Part shown: piece after piece, positions 25,323 to 34,420 of the stretch
How positions within the stretch are numbered: position 1 is the first letter of the stretch
Layout of the letters: each line of letters starts with the position of its first letter
Origin: CALGYY01 sp964585485
GTDB taxonomy: Bacteria; Bacteroidota; Bacteroidia; Bacteroidales; CAIWKO01
NCBI GenBank assembly: GCA_964585485.1
Contig: CAZPDS010000005.1
Location: forward strand, 1 to 64,000
Reading direction: 5' to 3'
DNA: 64,000 nucleotides
Notes under the pieces: generated by a model
What the model saw: only the letters and a program-made list of their open reading frames with translations
Told to the model about the DNA's origin: nothing
Databases searched by the model: none
Translations under genes and position numbers: made by a program

Positions 25323-25850
25323 TCACTCTTCCCTGTCCTCATCGTACCAGGAAGCATACATCATGTAGTTATTGGCGATGCGGTTAATTTCGCCTTCGAC
25401 CAGTTTCTGGTCGATTTCTTTCATTTTTTTGGCCGGCGTTCCGGCCCAGACGGTGCCGGATTCCACCACGGTATTGGCCAGCACCACAGCGCCGGCGGCA
25501 ATGATGCTGTTGCTGTGGATCACCGCATTGTCCATAACAATAGCTCCCATACCGATCAGTACATTATCGTGAATGGTGCAACCGTGTACTACGGCATTGT
25601 GCGCAATGCTGACATTGTTACCGATGCTTACCGGCGCCTTCTGATACGTGCAGTGAATCACCGCACCGTCCTGAATGTTCACGTTATCGCCAATGCGGAT
25701 CGAATGAACGTCGCCACGTACCACGGCATTAAACCACACGCTGCAGCGCTCGCCCATGACGACATCGCCCGTCAGCGTAGCATTTTCAGCAATAAAACAG
25801 TGCCTTCCCCATTGGGGTTGAACGCCCTTGACTTTTTTGATCAGTGCCAT
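25323..25850 (-). CDS. Gamma-carbonic-anhydrase family hexapeptide protein
   Basis: 175 residues, the usual length. A left-handed beta-helix is indicated by repeated hexapeptide periodicity (VVMGERCSVWFNAVVRGD, IGDNVNIQDG). Zinc-ligand histidines are visible in HCTYQ and HNAVVHGC. YrdA/PaaY-type proteins may hydrate CO2, or act as CoA-linked metalloproteins; activity is not assured. The start is 4 bases downstream of the nadB stop, so it is in the nadB operon. Confidence 0.9.
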   Translation of the reverse strand: MALIKKVKGVQPQWGRHCFIAENATLTGDVVMGERCSVWFNAVVRGDVHSIRIGDNVNIQDGAVIHCTYQKAPVSIGNNVSIAHNAVVHGCTIHDNVLIGMGAIVMDNAVIHSNSIIAAGAVVLANTVVESGTVWAGTPAKKMKEIDQKLVEGEINRIANNYMMYASWYDEDREE

Positions 25851-25854
25851 AATT

Positions 25855-27420
25855 TTAGCTTTTGTGTGGATAATCGAGGGAGAAATGCAAGCCCCGGCTT
25901 TCCTTACGTTGCTGAGCCATCTTAATAATCAGGTAGGCGATGGCGATAAGATTGCGAAGTTCACATATTTCGCGGGTAAGGATCGATCTGTTGTAGATTT
26001 CCTCGGTTTCGTTGTGCAAAAGAGTAAGCCGGTCGAGGGCGCGTTTCAGACGAAGGTTCGAGCGAACGATGCCGACATAATTGCTCATCAGCTCGCGGAG
26101 TTCCTTGAGTGTTTGGGTGATCAGCACCATTTCTTCGTTCAGCACCATACCCTCGGCATTCCAGTCGGGTATGCGGTCTTCGAGTTGGATGTCCGGCATC
26201 GTCCGGATAGAATCCTCGGCGGCCCGGTGAGAGAACACCACCGCTTCCAGCAGGCTGTTCGAGGCCAGGCGGTTGGCGCCATGGAGGCCGGTACAGGCAC
26301 ATTCGCCGGAGGCATACAGATGGCGGATGCTGGTGCGGGCATTTTCATCCACACGGATACCGCCACAGAGATAATGGGCGGCGGGGACCACCGGGATCAT
26401 TTCTTTGGTGATATTGATACCTATGCTGAGGCATTTGGCATAGATGGTCGGGAAATGGTCGATCAGGGCGTTGCCGTCGAGGTGGCGGCAGTCGAGGCAG
26501 ACATGATCATGACCGCGAAGTTTCATTTCGGTATCGATGGCCCGGGCCACGATATCGCGGGGTGCCAGGCTTTTCCGCTCATCGTACTTCTGCATGAACT
26601 CTTCCCCATCCATGGTCTTCAAGATCCCGCCAAAGCCGCGTAAAGCTTCCGTGATCAGGAAGGAAGGGCGTTCTTTGGGATTGTATAATGAGGTCGGGTG
26701 AAACTGGATGAACTCCATGTCGCGGATTTTTCCGCGGGCACGGTGCACCATCGCTATACCATCGCCCGTGGCCACGCGCGGATTGGTGGTACTAAAATAC
26801 ACATTGCCGGCGCCCCCCGACGCCACCAGCGTCAGCCGCGAAAGCAGAGTGTCGATTTCACCACTCAGGGTATTATAAACATAAGCGCCATAGCAGACGA
26901 TATCCGGAGTGCGCTTATTTACCAGAACCCCGAGGTGATGCTGGGTGAGGAAATCAACGGCAAAACAGTTTTCGAGGATTTCAATATTGTTATGTTTTCG
27001 GACTTCCTTTAGCAAGGCGTTCTGAATTTCCAACCCGGTATGATCTTTATTGTGCAGCACCCGGTACTCGCTGTGGCCGCCTTCGCGTGCCAGGTCGAAC
27101 TTCCCTTGCTTATCGCGGTCGAAATGCGTTCCCCATGCCACCAACTCTTTAATGCGTTCGGTCGACTCCGAGATCGTCAGCCGAACAATGCCTTCATCGC
27201 ACAAACCGTCGCCGGCCACTAAAGTATCACGGATATGCTTCTCGTAGGAATCCGGCGAATACATCACCGCGGCGATGCCGCCCTGAGCCAGGCTGGTGTT
27301 GGTTTCATCGGCCTGGCCTTTGGCTACAATAGTAACTTTCCCGTAAGGGGCCACTTTAAGCGCGTAGCTCAGGCCGGCGATACCCGATCCGATGACCAGA
27401 AAATCCGTTTTTCTTCTCAT
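25855..27420 (-). CDS. nadB: L-aspartate oxidase
   Basis: 521 residues. Oxidises L-aspartate to iminoaspartate, the first step of de novo NAD synthesis. The FAD-binding motif is GSGIAGLSYAL at residue 8. The substrate region is REGGHSEYRVLHNKDHTG, and the catalytic Arg lies in ERKSLAPRDIVARAI. The C-terminal helical domain is present. A TACTTTTG -7 element lies 28-35 bases upstream. It heads an operon with the gamma-carbonic anhydrase gene. nadA and nadC are not in the window. Confidence 0.95.
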   Translation of the reverse strand: MRRKTDFLVIGSGIAGLSYALKVAPYGKVTIVAKGQADETNTSLAQGGIAAVMYSPDSYEKHIRDTLVAGDGLCDEGIVRLTISESTERIKELVAWGTHFDRDKQGKFDLAREGGHSEYRVLHNKDHTGLEIQNALLKEVRKHNNIEILENCFAVDFLTQHHLGVLVNKRTPDIVCYGAYVYNTLSGEIDTLLSRLTLVASGGAGNVYFSTTNPRVATGDGIAMVHRARGKIRDMEFIQFHPTSLYNPKERPSFLITEALRGFGGILKTMDGEEFMQKYDERKSLAPRDIVARAIDTEMKLRGHDHVCLDCRHLDGNALIDHFPTIYAKCLSIGINITKEMIPVVPAAHYLCGGIRVDENARTSIRHLYASGECACTGLHGANRLASNSLLEAVVFSHRAAEDSIRTMPDIQLEDRIPDWNAEGMVLNEEMVLITQTLKELRELMSNYVGIVRSNLRLKRALDRLTLLHNETEEIYNRSILTREICELRNLIAIAYLIIKMAQQRKESRGLHFSLDYPHKS

Positions 27421-27447
27421 AAGCCATTCCTTTAAAACATTGCTTCA

Positions 27448-27455
27448 CAAAAGTA
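27448..27455 (-). promoter_or_regulatory. Bacteroidota -7 promoter element (TACTTTTG)
   Basis: Matches TAnnTTTG on the minus strand, 28 bases upstream of the nadB start. Confidence 0.5.
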
Positions 27456-27627
27456 AGGAATCTCTACCGAAAGACGCCCCCCACACCGCAAGCTTCCTTC
27501 AGAGAAATTAAGACTCAAGTGTAATTTTTCCTGAAGAGGAGTATTATAACACTGTTTTCGACGGAACGTTCCGTTGAAAGGCGGATCCGAAAAGCCATAT
27601 GAGTAGGAATAATTAAAACCATGAACC

Positions 27628-28233
27628 ATGAATTCAGAATTAACCTTTTCAAATGTAATTGTGCAGGGCATAAAAATCGGCCTTGTAAACTTTTTCTCCA
27701 TTATCGCCGCCATTATTCTCTGGGTTCTTACCATCTGGATTCCCTATTTGAATGTAGGCACAACCATTGCCATTGCGACCATGCCCATCGGGATGAGTAA
27801 GGGTGTTATCATGTCGCCGCTGGAGATTTTTAAAGGAAAATACCGTCAATACATGGGGGAATATTTCTTACTCATTGGGCTGAAAGCTCAGGGCCTGCTT
27901 CCGGCGCTCATGTTTATGGTTGTTCCTTTCATTATATTAAGTCTCACCTGGTCGCAGGCGGCCTATCTTCTGATCGATAAAGGCATCAACCCTGCAGAAT
28001 CCCTTAGCAAAAGCAACAAAATCACCTACGGCCATAAAGCAACGATGTTCTTCGGAAAACTGGTAATGAACATCGCCATTTTGTTATTACCATTCATAAT
28101 TGCCTGGGCTACAGGTGGTGGTGTCGTTGCCTCCATTATACTCTTTATTTTCACACTGATTCTCATTCCCGCCAACATGGGAGCCAATGCTTTTATTTAT
28201 AAATGTATTGGTAATGATGAGATAGTAGCCTAA
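27628..28233 (+). CDS. Integral membrane protein, unknown function
   Basis: 201 residues with about five hydrophobic segments (residues 18-45, 80-105 and 145-190 most clearly) and no signal peptide. The order of membrane segments with the SLSKSNKITYGHKATMFFGKL connector recalls the DUF975 group of small membrane proteins, but I cannot assign it firmly. Residues 35-60 (TMPIGMSKGVIMSPLEIF) are the most distinctive part. Monocistronic, followed by a strong terminator. Function unknown. Confidence 0.7.
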   Translation: MNSELTFSNVIVQGIKIGLVNFFSIIAAIILWVLTIWIPYLNVGTTIAIATMPIGMSKGVIMSPLEIFKGKYRQYMGEYFLLIGLKAQGLLPALMFMVVPFIILSLTWSQAAYLLIDKGINPAESLSKSNKITYGHKATMFFGKLVMNIAILLLPFIIAWATGGGVVASIILFIFTLILIPANMGANAFIYKCIGNDEIVA

Positions 28234-28284
28234 TCTCACCATGTAATCCCCGGTTAAATAGAGACCCGGGGCCATTTAAATGCT

Positions 28285-28324
28285 CATCCCGGATGCCGAA
28301 ATAGTATCCGGGATGTCTTTTTTC
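28285..28324 (+). terminator. Rho-independent terminator after the membrane protein gene
   Basis: CATCCCGGAT (28285-28294) pairs perfectly with ATCCGGGATG (28306-28315), followed by TCTTTTTTC. Confidence 0.85.
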
Positions 28325-28375
28325 TACCACACAGATCCTGATACTGAGCTGATTCTGTAGCCAAGGCAGTCCCTT

Positions 28376-28383
28376 TACTTTTG
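28376..28383 (+). promoter_or_regulatory. Bacteroidota -7 element upstream of the tlpA-like gene
   Basis: TACTTTTG matches TAnnTTTG. It would give a leader of about 138 bases before the GTG start of the TlpA-like gene. No clear -33 element. Confidence 0.4.
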
Positions 28384-28527
28384 CCAATTCTTAATAAAAC
28401 ATTACGAATTAACCACCTAAATGATAAATTGCCGTTAAAAATAAACAATGTCGTTAATGTTCCGTGAAGGGGCGTTTTCTGGTTTTTGTTTTGCAATTTC
28501 CCGGGCCTATCAAAAAAACCCTGAACC

Positions 28528-29058
28528 GTGAAAAAACTCCTGATCCTCACCCTCGCCCTGGCCCTCCTCGGAAATATTGCCTCTGCCCAGCTTCCTGAGC
28601 CTAAACTTCGCACCTTACCTGCTGTTGAGTTGAAGACCCTGGATGGCAAGACAGTGAATACTGCCGACCTGAGCAATGATGGCAAGCCCGTGATAATCAG
28701 CTTCTGGGCTACCTGGTGCAAACCCTGCGTTGCCGAGTTAAGCACTATCGCTGATGTTTACAGTGACTGGCAGGAGGAAACCGGCGTTAAGATCATCGCC
28801 ATTTCTATTGATGATGCGCGGACCAGTTCCGGGGTGAAGCCGCTGGTAGATGGAAAAGACTGGGATTATGAAGTACTGCTGGATGCCAACAGCGACTTCA
28901 AACGCGCCATGAACGTCAACCTGGTTCCCCACACATTCATCCTGAACGGAAATGGTGAAATCGTGTGGCAGCACGCCTCCTTCTCACAGGGTTCAGAACT
29001 TGGTTTGATTGATATTGTAAGGAAAATTAATGCCGGAGAAACCATTGCTGCTGAGTAG
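28528..29058 (+). CDS. TlpA-family periplasmic thiol-disulfide oxidoreductase, copy 1
   Basis: 176 residues from a GTG start (KKLLILTLALALLG signal, cleavage near SAQ). Thioredoxin fold with active site WCKPC in FWATWCKPCVAEL and cis-Pro in VNLVPHTFILNG. Exported; keeps partner cysteines reduced or reduces disulfides. It is very similar over nearly the whole mature length to the protein at 41765-42295, which is also 176 residues. This copy stands alone between two terminators. The GTG start is unusual here, but no ATG gives a signal peptide. Confidence 0.9.
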   Translation: MKKLLILTLALALLGNIASAQLPEPKLRTLPAVELKTLDGKTVNTADLSNDGKPVIISFWATWCKPCVAELSTIADVYSDWQEETGVKIIAISIDDARTSSGVKPLVDGKDWDYEVLLDANSDFKRAMNVNLVPHTFILNGNGEIVWQHASFSQGSELGLIDIVRKINAGETIAAE

Positions 29059-29114
29059 GTTTCCGGACAAAATATAGGTCGCCAACCGGTTCTTAACTTT
29101 CGGGTTAAGAAACA

Positions 29115-29146
29115 CCCCGCCCCCGAGTGCGGGGTTTTTTCTTTTT
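29115..29146 (+). terminator. Rho-independent terminator after tlpA copy 1
   Basis: CCCCGC (29115-29120) pairs with GCGGGG (29129-29134), then TTTTTTCTTTTT. A smaller hairpin (TTCTTAAC/GTTAAGAA) precedes it. Confidence 0.85.
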
Positions 29147-29171
29147 ATACAATATCAAGAATGCGGCGCAC

Positions 29172-30956
29172 TCACCCCAGCACTACCTTCCCAACCCTAA
29201 ATCCCCTATTGGTGCGAATTTCGAGAAAGTAGTGGCCGGGGGTAAGATGGCCGACCGGGATTCGAAACCGGCAGGGGCCGATTTTCGAAATGGTTTCAGA
29301 ATATTCCCTGACACGGATTCCGCTCTCGTCGCGAAGAATCAGGCGGGCCTTCCCCACCTCCTCCGCGCTGAAAGCCACATACAGGAAATCATGAGCGGGA
29401 TTGGGCCACAGTTGCAGATCGCTGTTGGTGCTATCACCGACCCACGAGCTTTCAATGGGTGTTTCAATCATATCAGACCGCCGCCCATCGTCCGGGCAGT
29501 TCCTTATTTCCGCAGATAGCTCTGCCCCGGGCAAGGTTTCCAGTTCCACAAAGTTTATTTCCCGGTAAGCGGTGAGCTCCAGACTCACCCTGTCGGGGAT
29601 CACCACAGACTGCAGGTTCACGGTGCCGGACCGAATTTCATCGTAAAGCAGCCTTGGCATTCCTGCCTGTTGTATAAGCGTAGAGGCCACCGGAAGTACA
29701 GGATTCAGGTCGGGGTTAAAATTATACTCCGACGCCAGTCCCGACCAAACCAGGTTGGGCAAATCCGGGTTGAAAAGCTCATCTGACAAAGTGTTCGAGA
29801 TATTCAGGACGTCATCGCAGGGGTTGCAATCCACCACCGATACTTCTCCGGGTTCAATATTGAAGAGGGCTTCCTGCAGTTCATCGTATTCAATTTCAGG
29901 TTCACCGTCATTGTCGGAGATATAGAAAAACCCATCGTAGGAACCGGTCCAACCCCAGTTAAAATGAAAAAACACATCGCCCTCATAGCCATCACAGACA
30001 AAGGCGTGTCCTCCGGAACCACTCTGTCCGCCATAGAGAACAGGCATGCCAGCCTCCAGATTGGTGCGCAGCTTCTCCTTCCAGTTGGTAGTCACAGTGC
30101 GGTAACGGTGCTGCAAACTGGATTTATAGGAATACTCATTCTGAAAGGCGCTTGCTGCCTGGCCGAGGGTGGAACCGGTAGCACAATTGGAAACACAGTA
30201 GGTGAGGTTGGCCGTATGACCGCAATTCACCAGCAAACCCGCGATGGCATCACATTCGACCGAGAAGTCAGGGCGTAGCACTATCCCATCAAATTTTATC
30301 AGACGATCCGGCATGTGGCACCAGTCGAAAACTCTTTCTTCGTTAGACGCCGGGAATTTCCAATAATTCATAATCTGAGCCATGGCCACGGCCACACAGC
30401 CCGCGGTGCACTTGGTACAATAGCATCCCAAGCTGGGCATGGGGACTTTGTTATTATAGCCGGGGCACTGATGATCGTTGGTGCGGCTCTGCCCCCATCG
30501 CGACGACACCAGGGGGAGAACCCCGGATTCACTCTTGAGCGGAAACTGCCCACGATAAAGAATATCATCCCAAACAGCCCGCATTGCTGGATTCACCGAA
30601 CCTTTATGGTGCGCCTCCACGATGCGGCGGTCATATTCGATGTTAAGCCACCAATCAAGGTCGGGTGAAAAATCCGCGCCGCCGAAGGACTGTTCGCGGG
30701 AGTAGGCTAAGACAGGGAAAACCGCATCATTGGCTGCCACCATCACAAAGTCGTTGTTTTCAAAAACATAGACATAGCGGGTGACCAAACCCTCACGAAT
30801 GGCCGTGTAGGAATTCCGGATCTTCAGTGTTTCGCGGCCGGGATGCAGGGCCGCGTGGAAGTTTACGGCCACATTCCGTGCTTCAAGGGAATCCACGGGC
30901 GTAGCCGCTGACCGCCCGGCCAGGGCGATCAGCAGAAGTAAGACGGTTTTTTTCAT
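29172..30956 (-). CDS. C10-family (streptopain-like) cysteine protease with T9SS tail
   Basis: 594 residues. Signal peptide, then a Spi-like inhibitory propeptide (residues 20-150). The peptidase domain has its nucleophile Cys in AGCVAVAMAQIMNYW near residue 187, catalytic His in GGHAFVCDGY near 317 and FNWGWTGSYDGFF after it. The core motifs match the SpeB/interpain family. A type A T9SS domain ends it (LWPNPAHDFLYVAF, GHYFLEIRTN). Secreted protease made as a zymogen (family knowledge). Third gene of an operon with the lipoprotein (28 bases) and tail-fibre-like genes. Confidence 0.9.
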   Translation of the reverse strand: MKKTVLLLLIALAGRSAATPVDSLEARNVAVNFHAALHPGRETLKIRNSYTAIREGLVTRYVYVFENNDFVMVAANDAVFPVLAYSREQSFGGADFSPDLDWWLNIEYDRRIVEAHHKGSVNPAMRAVWDDILYRGQFPLKSESGVLPLVSSRWGQSRTNDHQCPGYNNKVPMPSLGCYCTKCTAGCVAVAMAQIMNYWKFPASNEERVFDWCHMPDRLIKFDGIVLRPDFSVECDAIAGLLVNCGHTANLTYCVSNCATGSTLGQAASAFQNEYSYKSSLQHRYRTVTTNWKEKLRTNLEAGMPVLYGGQSGSGGHAFVCDGYEGDVFFHFNWGWTGSYDGFFYISDNDGEPEIEYDELQEALFNIEPGEVSVVDCNPCDDVLNISNTLSDELFNPDLPNLVWSGLASEYNFNPDLNPVLPVASTLIQQAGMPRLLYDEIRSGTVNLQSVVIPDRVSLELTAYREINFVELETLPGAELSAEIRNCPDDGRRSDMIETPIESSWVGDSTNSDLQLWPNPAHDFLYVAFSAEEVGKARLILRDESGIRVREYSETISKIGPCRFRIPVGHLTPGHYFLEIRTNRGFRVGKVVLG

Positions 30957-30984
30957 GATTCATTGTTTTTTGTTTTTCGGGAAA

Positions 30985-31551
30985 TCAGGGTTTAAGAAGC
31001 ACCGCCGGGGTATCAACGGTATAGGTAGTTCCATCGGATTCGCGGTAAACCAGGCGGAAATGCTGAGGTGCAGCGTGGTCCGGGGCCTCTGCAAGGTACA
31101 GCCGGATCTGCATCGTGCAGATTGGGGTGGTGGCCAGCCAGTCAGTCAGCGACACGGGTGTTGAATAAAACCCACCTGGGAGTTGAACCCGCACTTGCGC
31201 AATGGAATTTAGATTCTCGCCCGCGGTGTAGGTGGAATTATAATCATCGAGCCCGATCAGGTCAAGCCCGGCGATGCGACCTGTCAGCGAATCGTGGGGG
31301 GTGCTGCAGCTTTCGTTCTGCAAATAGCTGGCGTCAAAGATTAAGCCCATCTGCAGTTGCGACCACGACAGGCTATCGGTAGCCGTAAGGGTGGCGCAAT
31401 CCTCCCAGGCGGTTGGCGACGACATTTTGCAGACACTGGCGGTCATGGACGACGTTTCCATCAGCCAGACACACTCCTTACTTCCTTTGTCTTTGTTGCA
31501 GGCGCTGATCATCAGGCCCAATCCTAGCATACAGGCGGTCATTTTTTTCAT
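30985..31551 (-). CDS. Predicted lipoprotein, unknown function
   Basis: 188 residues. A lipoprotein signal ends in MISACNKD, Cys at about residue 18. The mature domain has several Cys, a YNSTYTAGENL segment and beta-rich character (RLYLAEAPDHAAPQHFRLVYRESDG). No family recognised. The start overlaps the stop of the upstream tail-fibre-like gene by 4 bases and the C10 protease starts 28 bases downstream, so it is the middle gene of a three-gene operon. It could be a surface partner or inhibitor of the protease (speculative). Confidence 0.75.
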   Translation of the reverse strand: MKKMTACMLGLGLMISACNKDKGSKECVWLMETSSMTASVCKMSSPTAWEDCATLTATDSLSWSQLQMGLIFDASYLQNESCSTPHDSLTGRIAGLDLIGLDDYNSTYTAGENLNSIAQVRVQLPGGFYSTPVSLTDWLATTPICTMQIRLYLAEAPDHAAPQHFRLVYRESDGTTYTVDTPAVLLKP

Positions 31552-32696
31552 TTTGAAGTTGTATTAGGAATTCCGGCCGCTTCCAGGCGAGCGCGGAGTT
31601 CATTGTTTTGCTCGTTAAGTTGGATTACATACAAACTCAGTTCTTCCACTTTTTCCACCAGGCGGGTCGTAATCTCCCCCAGGTTCAGTCCGTCCGTCGC
31701 TACCTCGGCGGCCGTCGGAATTCCCGGTAAATGTCCGTTGTTGTTAATAAAAGCCTGCAAGGCTTCCAGCGGCATCAGGGAATAATCGCGGGAAAAAACA
31801 TAGTCGGGGAAAACCGGGACTTTCACTTTCACGGCAGTAGCATGAATACGGCCGTCGCCCCAGATCATCAGTGAAGGATCTCCGGCGTATTCCACCGCAA
31901 AGGCGGCCACATTGGGCGATTCCACACGGGCCAGCACCCCGTATCCCCAGTTGCCAGCGCTTTGTGTAACCTTCACAACAAGACCGGGGTCGTTCGCGGT
32001 TTGGATATTACACTGCCCGGTCATATCCGTGGTTCCCACGCCCACTTTACCTGAGGATTTCATCACATTGTCCCCGGAAACGGTCCATCCGGTGAAGCTG
32101 GCGGGATCTTTCCAGGTCGCCGCACCGTTGGCCGATGAGGAAAGCACAAAACCCTCGGCGGCGCCCTGCGTCAGGCTGAGACGAGTAGCCTTCACCAGGC
32201 CATTCACCATCATCACACCCCCGGCCAGGGAGGATTGCAATTTCATCACGGTCAGCGGGCTGCCCGGGGCGGTCTTGTTAAATTTCAACACGCTACCCTC
32301 GTTGGCGAGTTCCCATGTGGAATTCACGTTGACTGAGTGATCCGTACCCGCGTTAACTTCATGCAAGATGAGTCCGGCCGCTCCGGCCGCGGCGCCGGCA
32401 ATAAATGCACCGCTGGCGCGCACATTGCCGTTCACATCCAGCCTCTGCGAAGGCGTCGTCGTGCCAACACCAACAAAGGTTCCGTTATCATACACCTGGC
32501 TGTTGATATACTCAGGTGAATTGTTGTAGGTCTTCAGCAGGTAATTGGAGGTCCAGGTAGATTGCGCGGCTGCCGGAAGGGTCATCGTAAAACCAAGGAT
32601 CAGCAGCAGTGTTGTTGCCCTTCCCCGGGAAGGGCGATGGGGACAGCGGTATCCACGATGGATAGCGCCCCCGATGCGAAGGTGAATTTTTTTCAT
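31548..32696 (-). CDS. Tail-fibre-like secreted protein with C-terminal coiled coil
   Basis: 382 residues from MKKIHLRI, which overlaps neither the promoter nor the longer frame from 32738. Signal-like segment to LPAAAQS. Beta-rich repeats follow (GTFVGVGTTTPSQRLDVNGN, GKVGVGTTDMTGQC) of the kind seen before endosialidase-chaperone (S74) domains. The end has the Bacteroidota signature LMPLEALQAFINNNGHLPGIP and GLNLGEITTRLVEKVEELS, then a coiled coil. The autoproteolytic S74 catalytic region itself is absent. First gene of the C10 protease operon. Confidence 0.75.
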   Translation of the reverse strand: MKKIHLRIGGAIHRGYRCPHRPSRGRATTLLLILGFTMTLPAAAQSTWTSNYLLKTYNNSPEYINSQVYDNGTFVGVGTTTPSQRLDVNGNVRASGAFIAGAAAGAAGLILHEVNAGTDHSVNVNSTWELANEGSVLKFNKTAPGSPLTVMKLQSSLAGGVMMVNGLVKATRLSLTQGAAEGFVLSSSANGAATWKDPASFTGWTVSGDNVMKSSGKVGVGTTDMTGQCNIQTANDPGLVVKVTQSAGNWGYGVLARVESPNVAAFAVEYAGDPSLMIWGDGRIHATAVKVKVPVFPDYVFSRDYSLMPLEALQAFINNNGHLPGIPTAAEVATDGLNLGEITTRLVEKVEELSLYVIQLNEQNNELRARLEAAGIPNTTSK

Positions 32697-32735
32697 AGCT
32701 TGATTTATTTGTTTTTGGGTGTAGCTTGAACGGCA

Positions 32736-32766
32736 CAAAAATATACGATCTATTTCATGAAATCAA
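32736..32766 (-). promoter_or_regulatory. Bacteroidota promoter for the tail-fibre/C10 operon
   Basis: Minus strand: TTG (32766-32764), 20 bases, then TATTTTTG (32743-32736). The start codon at 32696 lies 39 bases downstream. Confidence 0.5.
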
Positions 32767-32884
32767 GTTTTGATTCACTTTTTTTTTCATAAAACATTTA
32801 CTAATACCTCTTTTCGAGGATGAACAAGACGATATCCCCAATAAATTCCGGTAAAAGAACGACCGAAAAATGTTGCCGATGACC

Positions 32885-34306
32885 TTATTTAAGGATCGCC
32901 CCCACGGCTTGCAGGGCGGTGGTTTTGCTGAACTCCAGTTTCGGTTCAGCATCCAGAAGTTTGATCAACTCTGTGGCAAACAGTAAAACATCGGCCATGC
33001 CGCTATAGTTAATCAGGTGCACATCGTCGGCCGGGGTGTGATAATCAGGATGCAGGCCCGTATGCAAGAAAAGATCCGGAATTTCTTTAAAGTAAAACGG
33101 CATATGATCAGAGCCACCGAAGCCGGATTTTACCGGTTTTATTTTTAGGTTCAACTTATTGGCTTTGGCCAGAAGGCGTTTCCATGCGGGCGAGGTTCCG
33201 GTTCCATAGACAGTCAGAACGCGCTTTTGGTTTAGCCGGCCAATCATATCCAGATCCAGCATGCAGTTGATTTTCTCATTTTCAATTACCTTACTATTTG
33301 TAAAAAAGGTGGATCCAATCAAGCCTTTTTCTTCGCCGGAAAAGGCACAGAAAGCATAGTTGTAATTTTTGCAGTCCGATTGGGCCACAAAGCGTGCAAG
33401 TTCCATAACCCCGGCGGTTCCCGTGGCGTTGTCGTCGGCGCCGTTGTTGATTTCCGGCTTGCCATCCCGTCCCATGCTCCAGCCCAGATGATCGTAATGA
33501 CCGCCCACAACGATCCAGTTTTCAGCACCATTATCGATATAACCCGCCACGTTGTAAGCGGGTCGCATCTCATCCCGCAGCACGTTCACCGAAAGGTTCA
33601 CGCGATTGCTGCCGGAGGTCATGAGCAGATCACGCTTACGAAGAAATACCACGGGAATAGGGCTGTAGGCTTCTTCACGGTACAAAGCTGCATTCGGTTC
33701 AATGCTTTCATGTTCCGGCAAAATGAAGATCACCGCGCGTGCGCCGTGTTTCACAGCCAGATCCACTTTATCTTTCTTTCCCGAGTGCTGTTCCACCGCT
33801 GCATTTTTCTTCAGGGCTTCCGGGAGTGAGGTGTAAATAATGAAGATTTTCCCGGCCAGGTTTTCTTTCCCGGCGTACTCATCCAGGCCCTCTTCCGGTA
33901 CGGAAATACCGTAGCCCACCGCCACGGTTTCTCCATCCACACTATCGCAGCCGGTGAAACTCAGGGCGTAGTAATCGCTGTAAAGCTTCATGGATGTTCC
34001 ATTCAGCACCATACTGTTCGTGCGGCCATACCAGGGTTGATCTCGGTAGGTGAAACGCTGGAAGTAACTGTTTTCTATGAACATCGGGCGAAGACCGATG
34101 CTTTCAAATTCCCGCGCAATGTAGTGGCGGGCGAGGTATTCCCCACGGGTTCCCGATTCGCGGCCTTCCAGCGAGTCGGACGCAAGAACACGCACATCAC
34201 ACAAGGTTCGATTTTCTACATCAGCGGGAGCAAAAGAAAAGGATTGTGCGAAAAGCTGCGTCCAGCAAAGGACAACAAAGCAACAGGAAAGAAGAAAGGG
34301 TTTCAT
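32885..34306 (-). CDS. Secreted M28-family metallopeptidase with PA domain
   Basis: 473 residues from MKPFLLSCCFVVL; an ATG three codons earlier (MAIMKP) is equally possible. Signal ends at LFAQ. A protease-associated domain lies at about residues 130-230. The two-zinc M28 core has HYDHLG, GADDNATG, SGEEKGL, DLDMIG and the final His in HPDYHTPADD, so all metal ligands are present. Aminopeptidase-type exopeptidase, exported. No T9SS tail. Monocistronic. A TACCTTTA near -7 match sits just upstream. Confidence 0.92.
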   Translation of the reverse strand: MKPFLLSCCFVVLCWTQLFAQSFSFAPADVENRTLCDVRVLASDSLEGRESGTRGEYLARHYIAREFESIGLRPMFIENSYFQRFTYRDQPWYGRTNSMVLNGTSMKLYSDYYALSFTGCDSVDGETVAVGYGISVPEEGLDEYAGKENLAGKIFIIYTSLPEALKKNAAVEQHSGKKDKVDLAVKHGARAVIFILPEHESIEPNAALYREEAYSPIPVVFLRKRDLLMTSGSNRVNLSVNVLRDEMRPAYNVAGYIDNGAENWIVVGGHYDHLGWSMGRDGKPEINNGADDNATGTAGVMELARFVAQSDCKNYNYAFCAFSGEEKGLIGSTFFTNSKVIENEKINCMLDLDMIGRLNQKRVLTVYGTGTSPAWKRLLAKANKLNLKIKPVKSGFGGSDHMPFYFKEIPDLFLHTGLHPDYHTPADDVHLINYSGMADVLLFATELIKLLDAEPKLEFSKTTALQAVGAILK

Positions 34307-34364
34307 AATCGCCATTTTGGTAGCGTAAAGGTATCGAAATATCATCTATGGAAAAGCAAGCCGC

Positions 34365-34402
34365 AAAAAAAAATGAGGCTGTCTTTTCAGAACAGCCTCA
34401 TT
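34365..34402 (-). terminator. Rho-independent terminator after the M49-like peptidase gene
   Basis: AATGAGGCTGT (34372-34382) pairs perfectly with ACAGCCTCATT (34392-34402). On the minus strand a run of T follows (A run at 34365-34373). Confidence 0.85.
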
Positions 34403-34420
34403 AAAACCGGCTAAAAAATA

